64,000 nt of DNA from an uncultured Chitinophaga sp. (GTDB lineage Bacteria > Bacteroidota > Bacteroidia > Chitinophagales > Chitinophagaceae). The DNA is taken from assembly GCF_902168175.1 (NCBI RefSeq), contig NZ_CABHOU010000021.1, positions 62,001 to 126,000 on the forward strand, given 5' to 3'. The translations under genes and the position numbers were made by a program. Positions 1-9,672 of the stretch are shown in pieces. Every line of letters starts with the position of its first letter. The stretch's first letter is position 1. Under the pieces are notes generated by a model. The model saw nothing but the letters and a program-made list of their open reading frames with translations. It ran no database searches and was not told the DNA's origin.

Positions 1-113
1 CCCACCCCTCTCCTTTTAGTGCAGACAAAGGCTTTTTCGGTTGCAGGCACTTTTCCAAAACCAACGAATTGCTGGTAAAAGAAGGGCTTGAACCTATCGA
101 CTGGCGCCTGTAA
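1..113 (+). CDS. ung: Uracil-DNA glycosylase, C-terminal fragment
   Basis: This is the last 36 codons of a gene that starts before the window. The frame reads [20 protein letters not shown] and then [16 protein letters not shown] before a TAA stop. It contains the family-1 uracil-DNA glycosylase leucine-loop motif HPSP, with its catalytic histidine, followed by the conserved GFFGCxHFSKTNE stretch and the PIDW end typical of Ung. The enzyme removes uracil from DNA as the first step of base excision repair. The fragment has no frameshift. The identity rests on the C-terminal motif only, because the water-activating aspartate loop lies outside the window. Confidence 0.93.
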   Translation, partial: HPSPFSADKGFFGCRHFSKTNELLVKEGLEPIDWRL

Positions 114-158
114 ACTCCGCTTCCGCTATTAAATTTTTATTATTGTACCCGGCTTTCT

Positions 159-166
159 TACATTTG
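159..166 (+). promoter_or_regulatory. Candidate -7 promoter box for plsC
   Basis: TACATTTG matches the Bacteroidota -7 consensus TAnnTTTG exactly and lies 36 bp before the plsC ATG. No good -33 TTTG is visible at the usual spacing, so this is only a candidate. Confidence 0.4.
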
Positions 167-201
167 GCCCAACAGATAAAAGGACCAATAAATCCCTTTG
201 T

Positions 202-993
202 ATGAACTGGTTCAAGAATATAGCAGGCCGCATCTACGCGGTGTATGGACTCATCATGTTCGCCGTCACTATGCTGATCGTTTTCATCCCGATCTGGATC
301 TTCTCCCATTTCCCGGACCCGGCCAAAACACGCTGGTTCCTGCACTTCGGCCGGGTATGGATGAACGTATTTATGCCGCTGATCGGCTGCCCGGTGAGGC
401 GGAAAGGGCTGGAAAACTTCGCTAAGGGGCAATCTTATGTAGTGGTATGCAACCATAATTCACTGATAGATGTGCTGGTTACCACAGCCGAGGTACCCGG
501 GGTAAGTAAAACGCTGGCGAAGGTGGAGATGGGTAAAATTCCGCTGTTCGGTATCATGTACCGCATCGGCGGTATTATGGTAGACCGTAAAGATGAGGAG
601 AGCCGTAAGAACAGTGTGATACAGATGAAAGAGGCGCTACGTTTGGGCATGCATGTGCAGTTGTATCCAGAAGGTACCCGCAATAAATCAAAGTACCCGC
701 TTAAGAACTTTTACGATGGTGCCTTTGCGCTGGCAATAGATACGCAGACGCCCATTATGCCCTCGCTCCTATTTCATACCCGTAAAATTCTGCCGGTAGC
801 CGGATTTTGGGCCGCACCGCATCCGATAGACTATCATTTTCTTCCTCCTATTTCTACTAAAGGCCTTACGCAGCATGATATACCGGCATTGAAGGAAAAG
901 GTGTTTACATTAATGTGGGAGTATTACCGGGAACATACGCCTCAAAAGACTTCGGCTAAGGCTGGTTATGTTCAGGGAGCAAATGCCTTCTAA
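202..993 (+). CDS. plsC: 1-acyl-sn-glycerol-3-phosphate acyltransferase
   Basis: The 263-residue protein belongs to the PlsC/LPLAT family, which acylates lysophosphatidic acid to phosphatidic acid at the inner membrane. A hydrophobic N-terminal helix (about residues 12-35) is followed by the catalytic HX4D motif in NHNSLID (about residue 85) and by the PEGTR substrate-binding motif (about residue 153). The length is normal for the family. The gene stands alone downstream of ung and converges with lptD. Which lysophospholipid it prefers cannot be read from the sequence. Confidence 0.9.
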   Translation: MNWFKNIAGRIYAVYGLIMFAVTMLIVFIPIWIFSHFPDPAKTRWFLHFGRVWMNVFMPLIGCPVRRKGLENFAKGQSYVVVCNHNSLIDVLVTTAEVPGVSKTLAKVEMGKIPLFGIMYRIGGIMVDRKDEESRKNSVIQMKEALRLGMHVQLYPEGTRNKSKYPLKNFYDGAFALAIDTQTPIMPSLLFHTRKILPVAGFWAAPHPIDYHFLPPISTKGLTQHDIPALKEKVFTLMWEYYREHTPQKTSAKAGYVQGANAF

Positions 994-1215
994 TTAGTAC
1001 TATTACCTAATAGCGCCGTTTCGGATATAGGACGGGTAGGTTTCTGGTCAATAGCAATACTTTCATACAACTTCCAAATACAACTTCGGTGTATACACCG
1101 ACCATGCCGTATATGACTATCGAAAGAGAAATCTATCCAATATCTATACTGCCGGGCAGCAACAGTTCCACAACCGTCAACTACATCAAACGAAAATCCA
1201 CTAAAAGCTATCGCG
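994..1215. other. Convergent gap with a 16-bp perfect palindrome
   Basis: This is the non-coding gap between the 3' ends of plsC and lptD. It contains TCGGTGTATACACCGA (1086-1101), a perfect 16-bp palindrome whose 12-bp core GGTGTATACACC recurs in other intergenic regions of the window. I see no clear rho-independent terminator for either gene here and no credible ORF. Confidence 0.6.
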
Positions 1216-4017
1216 TTATAAATCATAGAACTGCCGCGTGCGATTCACGCGGAGGTCGCGGAGGATGCCTGCTTTAGGACTGATAGTGATGCTGAATGAC
1301 CTGTAAGAGCCGAACGGCACCAGGTTAATCGACATCTGCCAGCAATGCAGGTCGCGGGAAACGTACATGGTGGTATACGATATCTGGTTAAGCCTGAAGT
1401 CGTAACCGCTGCTCATGCCTATTTTCCAATTGGGTGTGAGGCTAAAGTCGCCGTTAAAACTCAGGTATTGGGTAAATACGGTAGTATCCCTCCTGTAATC
1501 GGCCGTGCGGGTTTTGGTATAGTTAAGGCTGTACGAAAGGTCGATGCGCCAGGGAATGTCGAAGTCTACATATTCGCCGGGGTTAGCCCTTGTCATTTCC
1601 AGCTGCCGGCGCTGGGCCTCTAACTGTGCATCTGTAGTTTCGTTCTCTAATATCTCATCCTTCTTCTGCTCCTTCTCCTTACTCTTCTTATCCTGCGACT
1701 GGAAAGAAGTACTGATGGCCACGTTCATACTCGTAAGGCGGCCCAGTTTCTTTGTATCGATACCCTGCCATGTATACTTGTCCAATCTTCTGCCGAGGGA
1801 GTCAAGCTGGTAAGGGTCGATTACGCCGTTGGCGGAAATGTTCACCTTATCAAACAGGTTAGTACGGGCATATATGGAGAAGGTAGATAATTGGAAGGAG
1901 TCGGCCACAAGGTTGTAGCTACCATTGATACCGAAGCCGTCCAGCAGTTTTATCTTTTTAGCGTCGGCCGTGTCCTTTTTGGATTTCCTCATCTTCATCT
2001 CCAGGTTATTATCAAGGCCGAAGCTAATACCACCAAATGTTCCGGATGAAGGCGGCCCGAATACAGAACCGTCGAAATAAGAAACACGCTGAACAGCATT
2101 AGCAGTGGTATCGTAACGAAGGTTATAATAATATTGTTCGGAGAGGTCGGGTTTATAGCTGAAGCTCACTGTAGGACGCATTACGTGGCGGATTTGCTGG
2201 ACTTTACCTTTATTAAAGGTGTACATACCGTATAACGAAGTAGCCAGCGACATACCCGTACTCACCTCACGCATAGAATAAAACCCGTTCTCGTATACAC
2301 TGTCGATTTTGTAATCGGCTTCGTTCCAGGTGCGGTTCAGTTTTTTGGTATACCACTTCTCAGAGTAGCTTACGCTGGGCGACAGGGTAATGCTTCTTCC
2401 CAGTGGAATGGAGAAACTCAGGGGAATCTGGTGCTGCATACCCGTTTGCAGCCTGTCCCACATCGGTGCTTTACCAAAGGTGCTGTCTTTAAAAGTGGTG
2501 GTATTACGCAGGTTACCAGTGTAGCTGATACCTATCTTCTCATACCACCTTGGGTTACCCGCACCACCATCGCGCTGGAAGGGGTACAGGGTATTTACGG
2601 TAAATGCGGCTTCAGGAGCAGTTATGGTAACATCCCTGGTGGCCGTATTCTGCGAGTGGTTAAGCGATAAGGTTAAGTTATAGGGCTTACCCTGCCAGCT
2701 CTTACTGTAGGCAATAGAGGAGGTAAGAATGTTGTTAAGCCTTGTCTGGTAATCAGTTACGTTATAAGAGTTATAGTTCGACGTACCAAAATGCACGTTA
2801 GCGCTAAAGTTGGTACCTGGTCTTGCCTTACTGTCCATACTATGGTTCCAGGTAACGTTAAAGTCGCGCGAAACCGAAAAATCTTCCTTCACTTCCTTGT
2901 CGCCGAAGCGGGTGTTGGCAATAGAGAAGTTCAGACCGCCATTGTAACGGTACCTTTTGCGGTACGTAGGGCTAAAGGTGGTACCCCAACTGCCGTAAGA
3001 ATATATGTTACCGCGAACGGTAAGGTCCAGGTATTCGCCCAGGCCAATATAATAACCGCCGTTTTCAAGGCCTATACCCTTTTGCTGGTTCACCGTGTAC
3101 TGCGGCACCAGTATACCCGAGCGCTGGCCCGAAGTAATAGGGAAAATAGCGAACGGTATATACAAAGGTGTCGGTATCCCCTGGATTTCCAGGTTGGCCG
3201 GCCCCGAGATAATCAGTTTATTAGGGATTACTTTGATTTTCCGGGCGCGGAAGGCAAAGTGCGGCGTATCGAGGTTACAGGTGGTATAACCGTTTTTGAA
3301 TCCAAAAACGGTATTATCCGCCGCCTTTTTTACCTGCTGGCTGCTTATGTACCCCTCTCCATACTGAGCTTTGGTGCCATAAATCTTAGCCCGTTGGGAA
3401 ACAATGCTGTACACAATGCTGTCCTGCTCTGTACTCTGCGAGCCATCGTTGAACACCGGACGGCCGGTTTTCTTACCGAGGGAGTCGATGCTGGGTGTTA
3501 CCCGAAGTATACCAGTTTCCTGGTCGATAAACATTCGATCTCCCGTTACGTTAATTTCTTTATATTTTACATCCGCCGAGCCGTACATGCGTACTATCTT
3601 CTGTTTTACGTACGTTACAGAGGAGTCCTTTACCTTAAAGAAGATGGGCGCATCCAGTGTGTCGGCCGATATTTTGGCCAGGTCCATAGAATCACCAGCT
3701 ACGCGAACAGCAGCGGTATCGGCAGGAATTGTATCATTAAAACGCCTGGGGGCGCTGGTATCGTTCATTTTAATCCGCTGGCGGAGCAGCGAATCCATAA
3801 TAGGAGTTCTCTGATTGGGCGCTGTATCGTTTGCCGGAACAGTATCTGCTGGCAGCGGCCCCTCTGCTAAATTTTTGTTAAAAGACGGCAACGATACACC
3901 GGCAGCACGGGCAATACCGTCTAATAAGACAGGTGATGATAGTAATAAAATCACTATCACCGGCAATTGCGACTGCCTGAAAAACTTTTTATAATTATTT
4001 TTGCAGAAAGGGTACAT
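1216..4017 (-). CDS. lptD: LPS-assembly outer-membrane protein LptD-like
   Basis: The 933-residue protein has an N-terminal signal sequence (hydrophobic about residues 18-40), a periplasmic OstA/LptA-like jelly-roll segment (about 130-260) and a long C-terminal beta-barrel rich in alternating aromatic strands (about 270-933). In Gram-negatives this family inserts lipopolysaccharide into the outer leaflet together with LptE. The paired cysteines of E. coli LptD are not evident, as is common in Bacteroidota homologues. The gene is divergent from amiC-mlaD-ostA, whose last member is another OstA-domain protein, which supports a shared role in envelope assembly. The barrel call is firm; the exact Lpt role is inferred from the family and the context. 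Confidence 0.82.
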   Translation of the reverse strand: MYPFCKNNYKKFFRQSQLPVIVILLLSSPVLLDGIARAAGVSLPSFNKNLAEGPLPADTVPANDTAPNQRTPIMDSLLRQRIKMNDTSAPRRFNDTIPADTAAVRVAGDSMDLAKISADTLDAPIFFKVKDSSVTYVKQKIVRMYGSADVKYKEINVTGDRMFIDQETGILRVTPSIDSLGKKTGRPVFNDGSQSTEQDSIVYSIVSQRAKIYGTKAQYGEGYISSQQVKKAADNTVFGFKNGYTTCNLDTPHFAFRARKIKVIPNKLIISGPANLEIQGIPTPLYIPFAIFPITSGQRSGILVPQYTVNQQKGIGLENGGYYIGLGEYLDLTVRGNIYSYGSWGTTFSPTYRKRYRYNGGLNFSIANTRFGDKEVKEDFSVSRDFNVTWNHSMDSKARPGTNFSANVHFGTSNYNSYNVTDYQTRLNNILTSSIAYSKSWQGKPYNLTLSLNHSQNTATRDVTITAPEAAFTVNTLYPFQRDGGAGNPRWYEKIGISYTGNLRNTTTFKDSTFGKAPMWDRLQTGMQHQIPLSFSIPLGRSITLSPSVSYSEKWYTKKLNRTWNEADYKIDSVYENGFYSMREVSTGMSLATSLYGMYTFNKGKVQQIRHVMRPTVSFSYKPDLSEQYYYNLRYDTTANAVQRVSYFDGSVFGPPSSGTFGGISFGLDNNLEMKMRKSKKDTADAKKIKLLDGFGINGSYNLVADSFQLSTFSIYARTNLFDKVNISANGVIDPYQLDSLGRRLDKYTWQGIDTKKLGRLTSMNVAISTSFQSQDKKSKEKEQKKDEILENETTDAQLEAQRRQLEMTRANPGEYVDFDIPWRIDLSYSLNYTKTRTADYRRDTTVFTQYLSFNGDFSLTPNWKIGMSSGYDFRLNQISYTTMYVSRDLHCWQMSINLVPFGSYRSFSITISPKAGILRDLRVNRTRQFYDL

Positions 4018-4197
4018 GTGTCAAGCGGGCACAAACCTACAAGTTTTTATACAAATTATAACATGATGGTTGCTGTAAAAACAACACACGAAAGTGTGAA
4101 AGGCTGGATAAACAGGCATTATCATTGTTGGAAGAACTAAAAATTTATATATTTTTTAAGATAAACTAACCCATTAAAACAAAAAACAAACAGCAAC
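4018..4197. promoter_or_regulatory. Divergent promoter region, lptD / amiC
   Basis: A 180-bp AT-rich gap lies between divergent start codons. On the minus strand TAGGTTTG (complement of 4032-4039) matches the Bacteroidota -7 box and lies about 15-22 bp before the lptD start. For amiC only a weaker match, TATCATTG, is visible around 4120. No operator-like palindrome stands out. Confidence 0.35.
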
Positions 4198-5442
4198 ATG
4201 CGTTGGACAAGACCATTGACAACAGGATTGGGTATAGCGTTAGTTTCGATTTTATTCATCAGCGCTAAGGTGGCAGCACCTCGGCAGGACAAACCTATTA
4301 AAGTAATTGTAATAGATGCCGGCCATGGCGGGCATGATAGCGGAGCAAAAGGAAAATTCTCCACTGAAAAAGACATATCCCTTTCCGTAGCCCTTAAGCT
4401 GGGTAAAATCATTGAGGATAAAATGCCCGATGTGAAAGTCGTGTACACCCGCAAGGTAGACCGTTTCGACGATCCCCGGGAAAAAGCCAGGATCGCTAAC
4501 GACGCCATGGGCGACCTTTTTATATCTATTCACTGTAATGCTGCTTACGGCAGGAAAATATCCCACTACACTAAAAGGAAAGGTTCTAAAAAGAAGTACC
4601 CGGTGTACGTTAACGTACCCAGCGCGGCAAAAGGAACTGAAACCTACGTTTGGGCTACCAGCAAGAACAGCGCTAAAACTGATGCGCTTCGCAGCAACTC
4701 CGTAATCGTACTCGATGCCAATTCTGAAGAAAGCAAGCAGATGATGGATGCGAACGACCCTGCCAGTATGATTATGCGTAACACCCTGCGTAACGCCTTT
4801 TTCGACAACAGCCTTCGCCTTTCTAACCTTGTGGAAGACGAGTTTACCCAGGTTGGCCGTATTAGCCGTGGGGCACGTCAGCGTGATGAGAAGGGTATTT
4901 GGGTGCTGCAGGCGACTGCCATGCCCAGCGTACTGATAGAGCTTGGCTTTATCAGTAACGAGGAAGAGGAGGAATACCTCAACTCCGCCGCCGGACAGAA
5001 CGAAACAGCGAATGCTATATTCCGCGCCACCAAACGTTACAAAGAACATTTGGAACGTTATGGTGAAAATACCCCGGTGGAAAGCGTAACCCCTCCTCAG
5101 CCGGCTGCTGTGGAAAAACCGGTACAAAATACCCCCGTTTCCGTTAAGAACGAACAACCACTGCCCCCTCCCCCTGCGGCAGAAGCATATAAGGTACAAC
5201 TTTGCATTACTGACAAGGTATACACGGAAAACTCTACCGTATTTAAGAAACTCGGTCCCAAGAGTAATATAGAAAGGGAACAGGTTTTGATAGATAGGAA
5301 GAAGAAATACAAATACCTGCTTGGCACCTTCCGCACAGAAGCGGAAGCCCACGCGGCAATGTATAAGGCGCAGAAGCAGGGTTTTCCGGATGCATTCGTA
5401 GTGCCATATAAAAATGGTTTGCGGCTGAATTCGCTGATGTGA
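4198..5442 (+). CDS. amiC: N-acetylmuramoyl-L-alanine amidase with C-terminal SPOR-like domain
   Basis: The 414-residue protein starts with a signal/anchor helix (about 8-25), followed by an Amidase_3 catalytic domain (about 32-270) and a proline-rich linker. The C-terminal region (about 325-410, YKVQLCITDK to FPDAFVVPYKNG) resembles a SPOR peptidoglycan-binding domain. Zinc-site residues are visible: His in DAGHGGHDSGA, Glu in STEKDISL, His in SIHCNA, and the catalytic Glu in LIELGFISN. The enzyme cleaves the amide bond between MurNAc and the stem peptide, typically during daughter-cell separation. It leads a co-directional run with mlaD and the OstA-like gene. Confidence 0.88.
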   Translation: MRWTRPLTTGLGIALVSILFISAKVAAPRQDKPIKVIVIDAGHGGHDSGAKGKFSTEKDISLSVALKLGKIIEDKMPDVKVVYTRKVDRFDDPREKARIANDAMGDLFISIHCNAAYGRKISHYTKRKGSKKKYPVYVNVPSAAKGTETYVWATSKNSAKTDALRSNSVIVLDANSEESKQMMDANDPASMIMRNTLRNAFFDNSLRLSNLVEDEFTQVGRISRGARQRDEKGIWVLQATAMPSVLIELGFISNEEEEEYLNSAAGQNETANAIFRATKRYKEHLERYGENTPVESVTPPQPAAVEKPVQNTPVSVKNEQPLPPPPAAEAYKVQLCITDKVYTENSTVFKKLGPKSNIEREQVLIDRKKKYKYLLGTFRTEAEAHAAMYKAQKQGFPDAFVVPYKNGLRLNSLM

Positions 5443-5543
5443 GATAATAACTTATCTTTACCGCACATTCACCCTCCTGCAACTGCTCACATCTGTAATA
5501 GTTATTTTTTTGCTAGCAGCAAACCATTATACAATAAAACTGG

Positions 5544-6530
5544 ATGAAAATATCTAACGAAACCAAAGTAGGCATACTGTCTGCCGTAGGAATTACTTTT
5601 TTGGTCCTGGGGTTTAACTTCCTCAAGGGTAACAGCTTGTTTTCCTCAAAGAAAAAGATTTACGCCGTATATAAACAGGTAAACGGCCTTCAGCCCTCTA
5701 ACAGCGTACAGGTAAACGGCCTCATTGTGGGCAATGTAACCGACCTGCAGGTGCTGGACAAAAACGCCGGACAAATCCTGGTGACCCTCTCCATCAGCAA
5801 AAAGATAGAGATTCCCCGGAACTCCGTAGCCCGCATCAGCAGCGAACTGCTGGGCACCAAAAAAGTGGAACTAGACTTTGGCAACTCCAGCGAATACCTC
5901 GAAAATGGTGATACTATCTACGCCGCAGTAGATAATTCCATTACGGATGCGTTAAAAGAGCAGCTTAACCCACTGGTAACCAAACTGGAAGGCACCCTGG
6001 GCCAGGTTGACTCCCTGCTTATGACCGTGAACTCCGTTTTTGATACCACTGCAAAAGGTAACCTGCGCTCTGCCATTAACCACCTTAACGGCACCATGGG
6101 CCATCTTTCCACCGCTACTAACTCCCTTAACGGCATGATGGAAAAAAATGGTAATATTTACGGCACATTCAACAACCTGGAAGCGGTAACCGCCAACCTG
6201 AAGGCTAACAACGAAAAAATTACAGGTATACTGGATAATGCCAACAAAACCATGGGTACCCTGGCCAACGGGCAACTTGAAGAAACACTGAATTCTCTTC
6301 AGCAAACATCCGCCAGCCTCAGCAGCACCATCAATAAACTCAATAGCACCGACGGTACTGCCGGCCTGCTGCTGAACGATAAAAAAGTATATAATAACCT
6401 GCAGGCTACCCTCGCAAGCCTCAATAAACTCATAGAAGACCTCCGTTACAACCCTAAAAGGTATGTACACTTCTCGCTGTTTGGTAAAAAAGATAAGGTG
6501 AAGCCGATACCTTCAGATACGGCACAATAA
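5544..6530 (+). CDS. mlaD: MlaD-family (MCE domain) substrate-binding protein
   Basis: The 328-residue protein has one N-terminal transmembrane helix (about 10-30) and then an MCE domain (about 38-120, with VNGLQPSNSVQVNGLIVG typical of the fold). A long helical or coiled-coil tail rich in Asn, Leu and Thr reaches residue 300. MCE proteins form periplasmic hexameric rings or tubes that carry phospholipids between membranes as the binding component of Mla-type ABC transporters. The ATPase and permease genes are not next to it here. Its stop overlaps the start of the OstA-like gene by one base (TAATG), which suggests translational coupling. Confidence 0.85.
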   Translation: MKISNETKVGILSAVGITFLVLGFNFLKGNSLFSSKKKIYAVYKQVNGLQPSNSVQVNGLIVGNVTDLQVLDKNAGQILVTLSISKKIEIPRNSVARISSELLGTKKVELDFGNSSEYLENGDTIYAAVDNSITDALKEQLNPLVTKLEGTLGQVDSLLMTVNSVFDTTAKGNLRSAINHLNGTMGHLSTATNSLNGMMEKNGNIYGTFNNLEAVTANLKANNEKITGILDNANKTMGTLANGQLEETLNSLQQTSASLSSTINKLNSTDGTAGLLLNDKKVYNNLQATLASLNKLIEDLRYNPKRYVHFSLFGKKDKVKPIPSDTAQ

Positions 6531-8428
6531 TGCTTAATATGCTGCAACGCTTTCAATACAGGTTCATTCTCATTCTTTTAATGGGATTGACCGGTAGTTT
6601 CTATGCCAATGCCCAGGACTCTTCAGAGGTAATAAAAATCATAAGGTCCGGACGACTCAATTTCATTAAAAAAGATTCACTCGAGCTAACGCGTGTTTAC
6701 AGCGATACGATCAATGGCGCACACGTGCAGGCGCTGTTTCAGCACGGCACTACCCTGCTTTATGCCGACAGTGCAATAAAACGGACCGATGCAGTAGACG
6801 CATACGGGAATGTACATATCAACAATAACGACAGCGTACATACTTACTCGGACTTTTTGCATTATAATGGTCCCACGAGGGTGGCTACCCTGCGCGGCAA
6901 CGCCCGCCTTACCGATAAACAGGTAGTAATTTCGGGGCCGGAAATGGTGTACGATATGAATGCCAAAATAGGCAGTTACTCCAACGGAGGTAAACTGGTA
7001 AACGAAAAATCGACGCTTACCAGCCACGAGGCGTTCTATTACACCGAAACCAAGGACGTATATTTTAAAAAGAACGTAGTACTGATAAATCCGGACTATA
7101 CCCTTTCTACGGATACACTACTTTATAATACAGATACTAAAATAGCTACTATCGTAGCCCCTACCACCATCAATGATGGTAAGCGGATCACCTACGTATC
7201 GTCGGGCATATACAATACAGAAACCGGTATGGGTAACTTTACCAGCAGACCTATTATTACCGACAGTACGGGCGACTTCACCGCAGATAACATCGATATT
7301 GATAAGTTAAGCGGCGTGGCTACTGCCACCGGTAATATGATCTGGAGAGATACCGTACATAAGATCATACTGCTTGGCAACTATGGGCAGATAAACCAGA
7401 CGAACAAATTCGTATTTGCCACGCAAAGACCTGTATCTATTACCTATAGCGGTAAAGACACACTCTTTATGACAGGCGACACCCTGGCCTCCGGCATCAT
7501 TAAAAAAGATACGGCTAAAGTGTACGCCAAAGACTCCATCATAGCCATTCAGGCGCCCGCCATCAGCGATTCGCTGGAAACGGCGCCGGATTCAGCTGCT
7601 TCGGAATTCCGTAAACGCGCTGACCTGGCCATAGCAGGAAGGAGAGATTCAGCAACCATTACCGTACAGCCCTCCCGCCCCGACTCCATCCCGAAAATCG
7701 CGGATGCGAACCGGGACAGCCTGCGCGCCAGGATAGCACTCTCCGGACTTAAGCCTGATTCCATTGCTCCCACGGTACCTGTCACCGGGCTACAACCCGA
7801 CTCCCTTGCTGCCAGGCCGCTCGCCATGGTTACAGACAGCGTACCTCCTAAAGACACCACCGAACATCGTTACATAAACGCGTATCACAACGTACGCATC
7901 TACTCAGACTCCCTGCAGGCCGTGTGCGACAGCGCCTATTACAGCAGCGTGGATTCAGTATTCCGCATGTACCAGAAACCAGTACTCTGGGTAAAAGAAA
8001 TGCAGATGTTTGGCGATACCGTATTCCTCTTTACTAAAAACAAAAAGGGAGATAAAATACTGCTCGATCAGAACGCCATGCTGGCTACCGAAGTGATCAA
8101 AGGCTATTACAACCAGATAAAAGGCAATACCATTACAGGCTACTTTAAGGACGACAAACTGTATTACATGCGGGTATACGGCAACGCTGAAAGCCTTGTA
8201 TACCAGCAGGACGCCGACAGTGCCTTTACCAACGTACAACGCTCTACCTGCGCCATTATCGATATGCACTTTGTGGACGGGCAACTGGAATATATCGTCA
8301 ATATTAAAGATCACGAAGGTGGCATTTATCCCTTCACCCAGTTCCCGGCAGATCAGCGCCTCCTCACCAACTTCAAATGGGAGTTCGATCGCAAGCCTAA
8401 ATCAAGATATGAATTGATCGGTAACTAA
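6530..8428 (+). CDS. OstA-like (LptA/LptC-type) periplasmic protein
   Basis: The 632-residue protein starts with a signal peptide (about 1-29, ending ANAQD). Tandem OstA/LptA-like jelly-roll repeats follow (about 45-310), with recurring aliphatic strands such as VDAYGNVHINNND and ATLRGNARLTDKQVVISG. A Pro/Ser/Asp-rich linker (about 340-440, with repeated GLxPDS motifs) leads to a C-terminal domain that looks like more of the same fold. LptA-type proteins bridge the periplasm for LPS export. Coupling to mlaD and the nearby lptD put this locus in lipid and LPS traffic. It is much longer than E. coli LptA (about 185 residues), so direct functional equivalence is inferred only. Confidence 0.8.
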   Translation: MLNMLQRFQYRFILILLMGLTGSFYANAQDSSEVIKIIRSGRLNFIKKDSLELTRVYSDTINGAHVQALFQHGTTLLYADSAIKRTDAVDAYGNVHINNNDSVHTYSDFLHYNGPTRVATLRGNARLTDKQVVISGPEMVYDMNAKIGSYSNGGKLVNEKSTLTSHEAFYYTETKDVYFKKNVVLINPDYTLSTDTLLYNTDTKIATIVAPTTINDGKRITYVSSGIYNTETGMGNFTSRPIITDSTGDFTADNIDIDKLSGVATATGNMIWRDTVHKIILLGNYGQINQTNKFVFATQRPVSITYSGKDTLFMTGDTLASGIIKKDTAKVYAKDSIIAIQAPAISDSLETAPDSAASEFRKRADLAIAGRRDSATITVQPSRPDSIPKIADANRDSLRARIALSGLKPDSIAPTVPVTGLQPDSLAARPLAMVTDSVPPKDTTEHRYINAYHNVRIYSDSLQAVCDSAYYSSVDSVFRMYQKPVLWVKEMQMFGDTVFLFTKNKKGDKILLDQNAMLATEVIKGYYNQIKGNTITGYFKDDKLYYMRVYGNAESLVYQQDADSAFTNVQRSTCAIIDMHFVDGQLEYIVNIKDHEGGIYPFTQFPADQRLLTNFKWEFDRKPKSRYELIGN

Positions 8429-8448
8429 AAGCATAAACGAATTCAGAT

Positions 8449-9636
8449 ATGACCGTAACATCCCTTATCCGGAGAAAATTCCTTTCGCCCCTGCTTGAGT
8501 TTTTACATGATAGCAGAGCGGTGGGTATCGTGCTTATTATCTGTACGCTAATTTCGATGATTGTTTCCAATACTGCCTGGGGATCAGCCTTCACTGGCTT
8601 CTGGACGCAGTTATTCGATTTACAGGGCGGTCACTATTACGAAGTGGCAGGTTTACATCTTCCCAACTCCCCTCTGCAGTGGATCAACGATGTGCTGATG
8701 GTATTTTTCTTCCTGCTGGTAGGCATGGAGATTAAGCGGGAACTTACTATCGGTGAATTATCATCCGTAAAAAAATCTTTATTACCTGTACTGGCGGCCG
8801 TTGGCGGTATGGTGGTACCTGCGTTGATCTTTACCTGTTTTAATAGTAGCAGTGAATATGCACACGGCTGGGGCATCCCCATGGCTACTGATATTGCATT
8901 TTCATTGGGCGTACTTTCGCTATTGGGTAATCGTGTGCCCCTATCTCTCAAAATATTTCTGACAGCCCTGGCTATTATCGACGACCTGGGTGCGATACTG
9001 GTAATTGCCGTATTTTATACAGATCATATCAGTATCGGCTTTTTATTGGGCGGTGCTGGCATTTTGGCCTTACTAGTACTGTTCAACATGTTCAAAGTAA
9101 AACGGCTGGTATTTTATATCATTCCCGGCATTGTACTTTGGTATTGCATTTTTAATTCCGGGATACACGCCACCATCGCCGGTGTGCTACTCTCCTTCTG
9201 CATTCCGCTCGACAAGATCAGTCAACTCGAACACCGCCTGCACGACCCTGTTAATTTTATCGTGATGCCACTTTTTGCGCTGGCCAATACTGCTATTGTA
9301 TTTCCGCCAGACATACTGCATGCTTTCAGCAACACCGTTAGTTATGGTATTATTGCCGGACTGGTAGTTGGCAAACCGGTGGGCATCTTCTTATTTTCAT
9401 TTATAGCGACCAAATTAAAACTCGCCGCATTGCCCTCAGGCACAAGGTGGTCGCAGTTATTGGGCATCGGGATAATTGCCGGTATTGGCTTCACAATGTC
9501 CATCTTTATCGCCTCTCTCGCTTATCATGATGCCTCGCAACATGCTATCCAGGTCATCGCAATTATCTCTGTTATCACCGCTTCTCTGTTATCCGGCATA
9601 CTTGGATTTGTTTATTTACGTTTGATAAGGGATTAA
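8449..9636 (+). CDS. nhaA: Na+/H+ antiporter NhaA
   Basis: The 395-residue integral membrane protein has about 11-12 hydrophobic helices. The NhaA signature is visible: MATDIAFSLGVL (about 144-155) and the paired aspartates in ALAIIDDLGAIL (D177-D178), which bind Na+ and protons in this family. It exchanges cytoplasmic Na+ for external H+ in pH and sodium homeostasis. It begins 20 bp after the OstA-like gene, so it may share that transcript. The predicted K+-dependent pyrophosphatase at 12.99 kb could be a second Na+-handling pump. Confidence 0.95.
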   Translation: MTVTSLIRRKFLSPLLEFLHDSRAVGIVLIICTLISMIVSNTAWGSAFTGFWTQLFDLQGGHYYEVAGLHLPNSPLQWINDVLMVFFFLLVGMEIKRELTIGELSSVKKSLLPVLAAVGGMVVPALIFTCFNSSSEYAHGWGIPMATDIAFSLGVLSLLGNRVPLSLKIFLTALAIIDDLGAILVIAVFYTDHISIGFLLGGAGILALLVLFNMFKVKRLVFYIIPGIVLWYCIFNSGIHATIAGVLLSFCIPLDKISQLEHRLHDPVNFIVMPLFALANTAIVFPPDILHAFSNTVSYGIIAGLVVGKPVGIFLFSFIATKLKLAALPSGTRWSQLLGIGIIAGIGFTMSIFIASLAYHDASQHAIQVIAIISVITASLLSGILGFVYLRLIRD

Positions 9637-9672
9637 CATTTTCTTGGCATTGTTATTGTAAATTCCTGATCA

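Noticed and set aside
2791..3870. Long plus-strand ORF (359 codons) antisense to lptD
   Set aside because: It is a shadow of the lptD reading frame; its translation has no family motifs, signal or start context, whereas lptD is well supported.
4252..5352. 366-codon minus-strand ORF over amiC; similar antisense ORFs at 59141-59995 and 60455-61405 over valS
   Set aside because: All lie wholly within strongly supported genes and their translations look like frame shadows (rich in Phe, Val, Gly, no domains).
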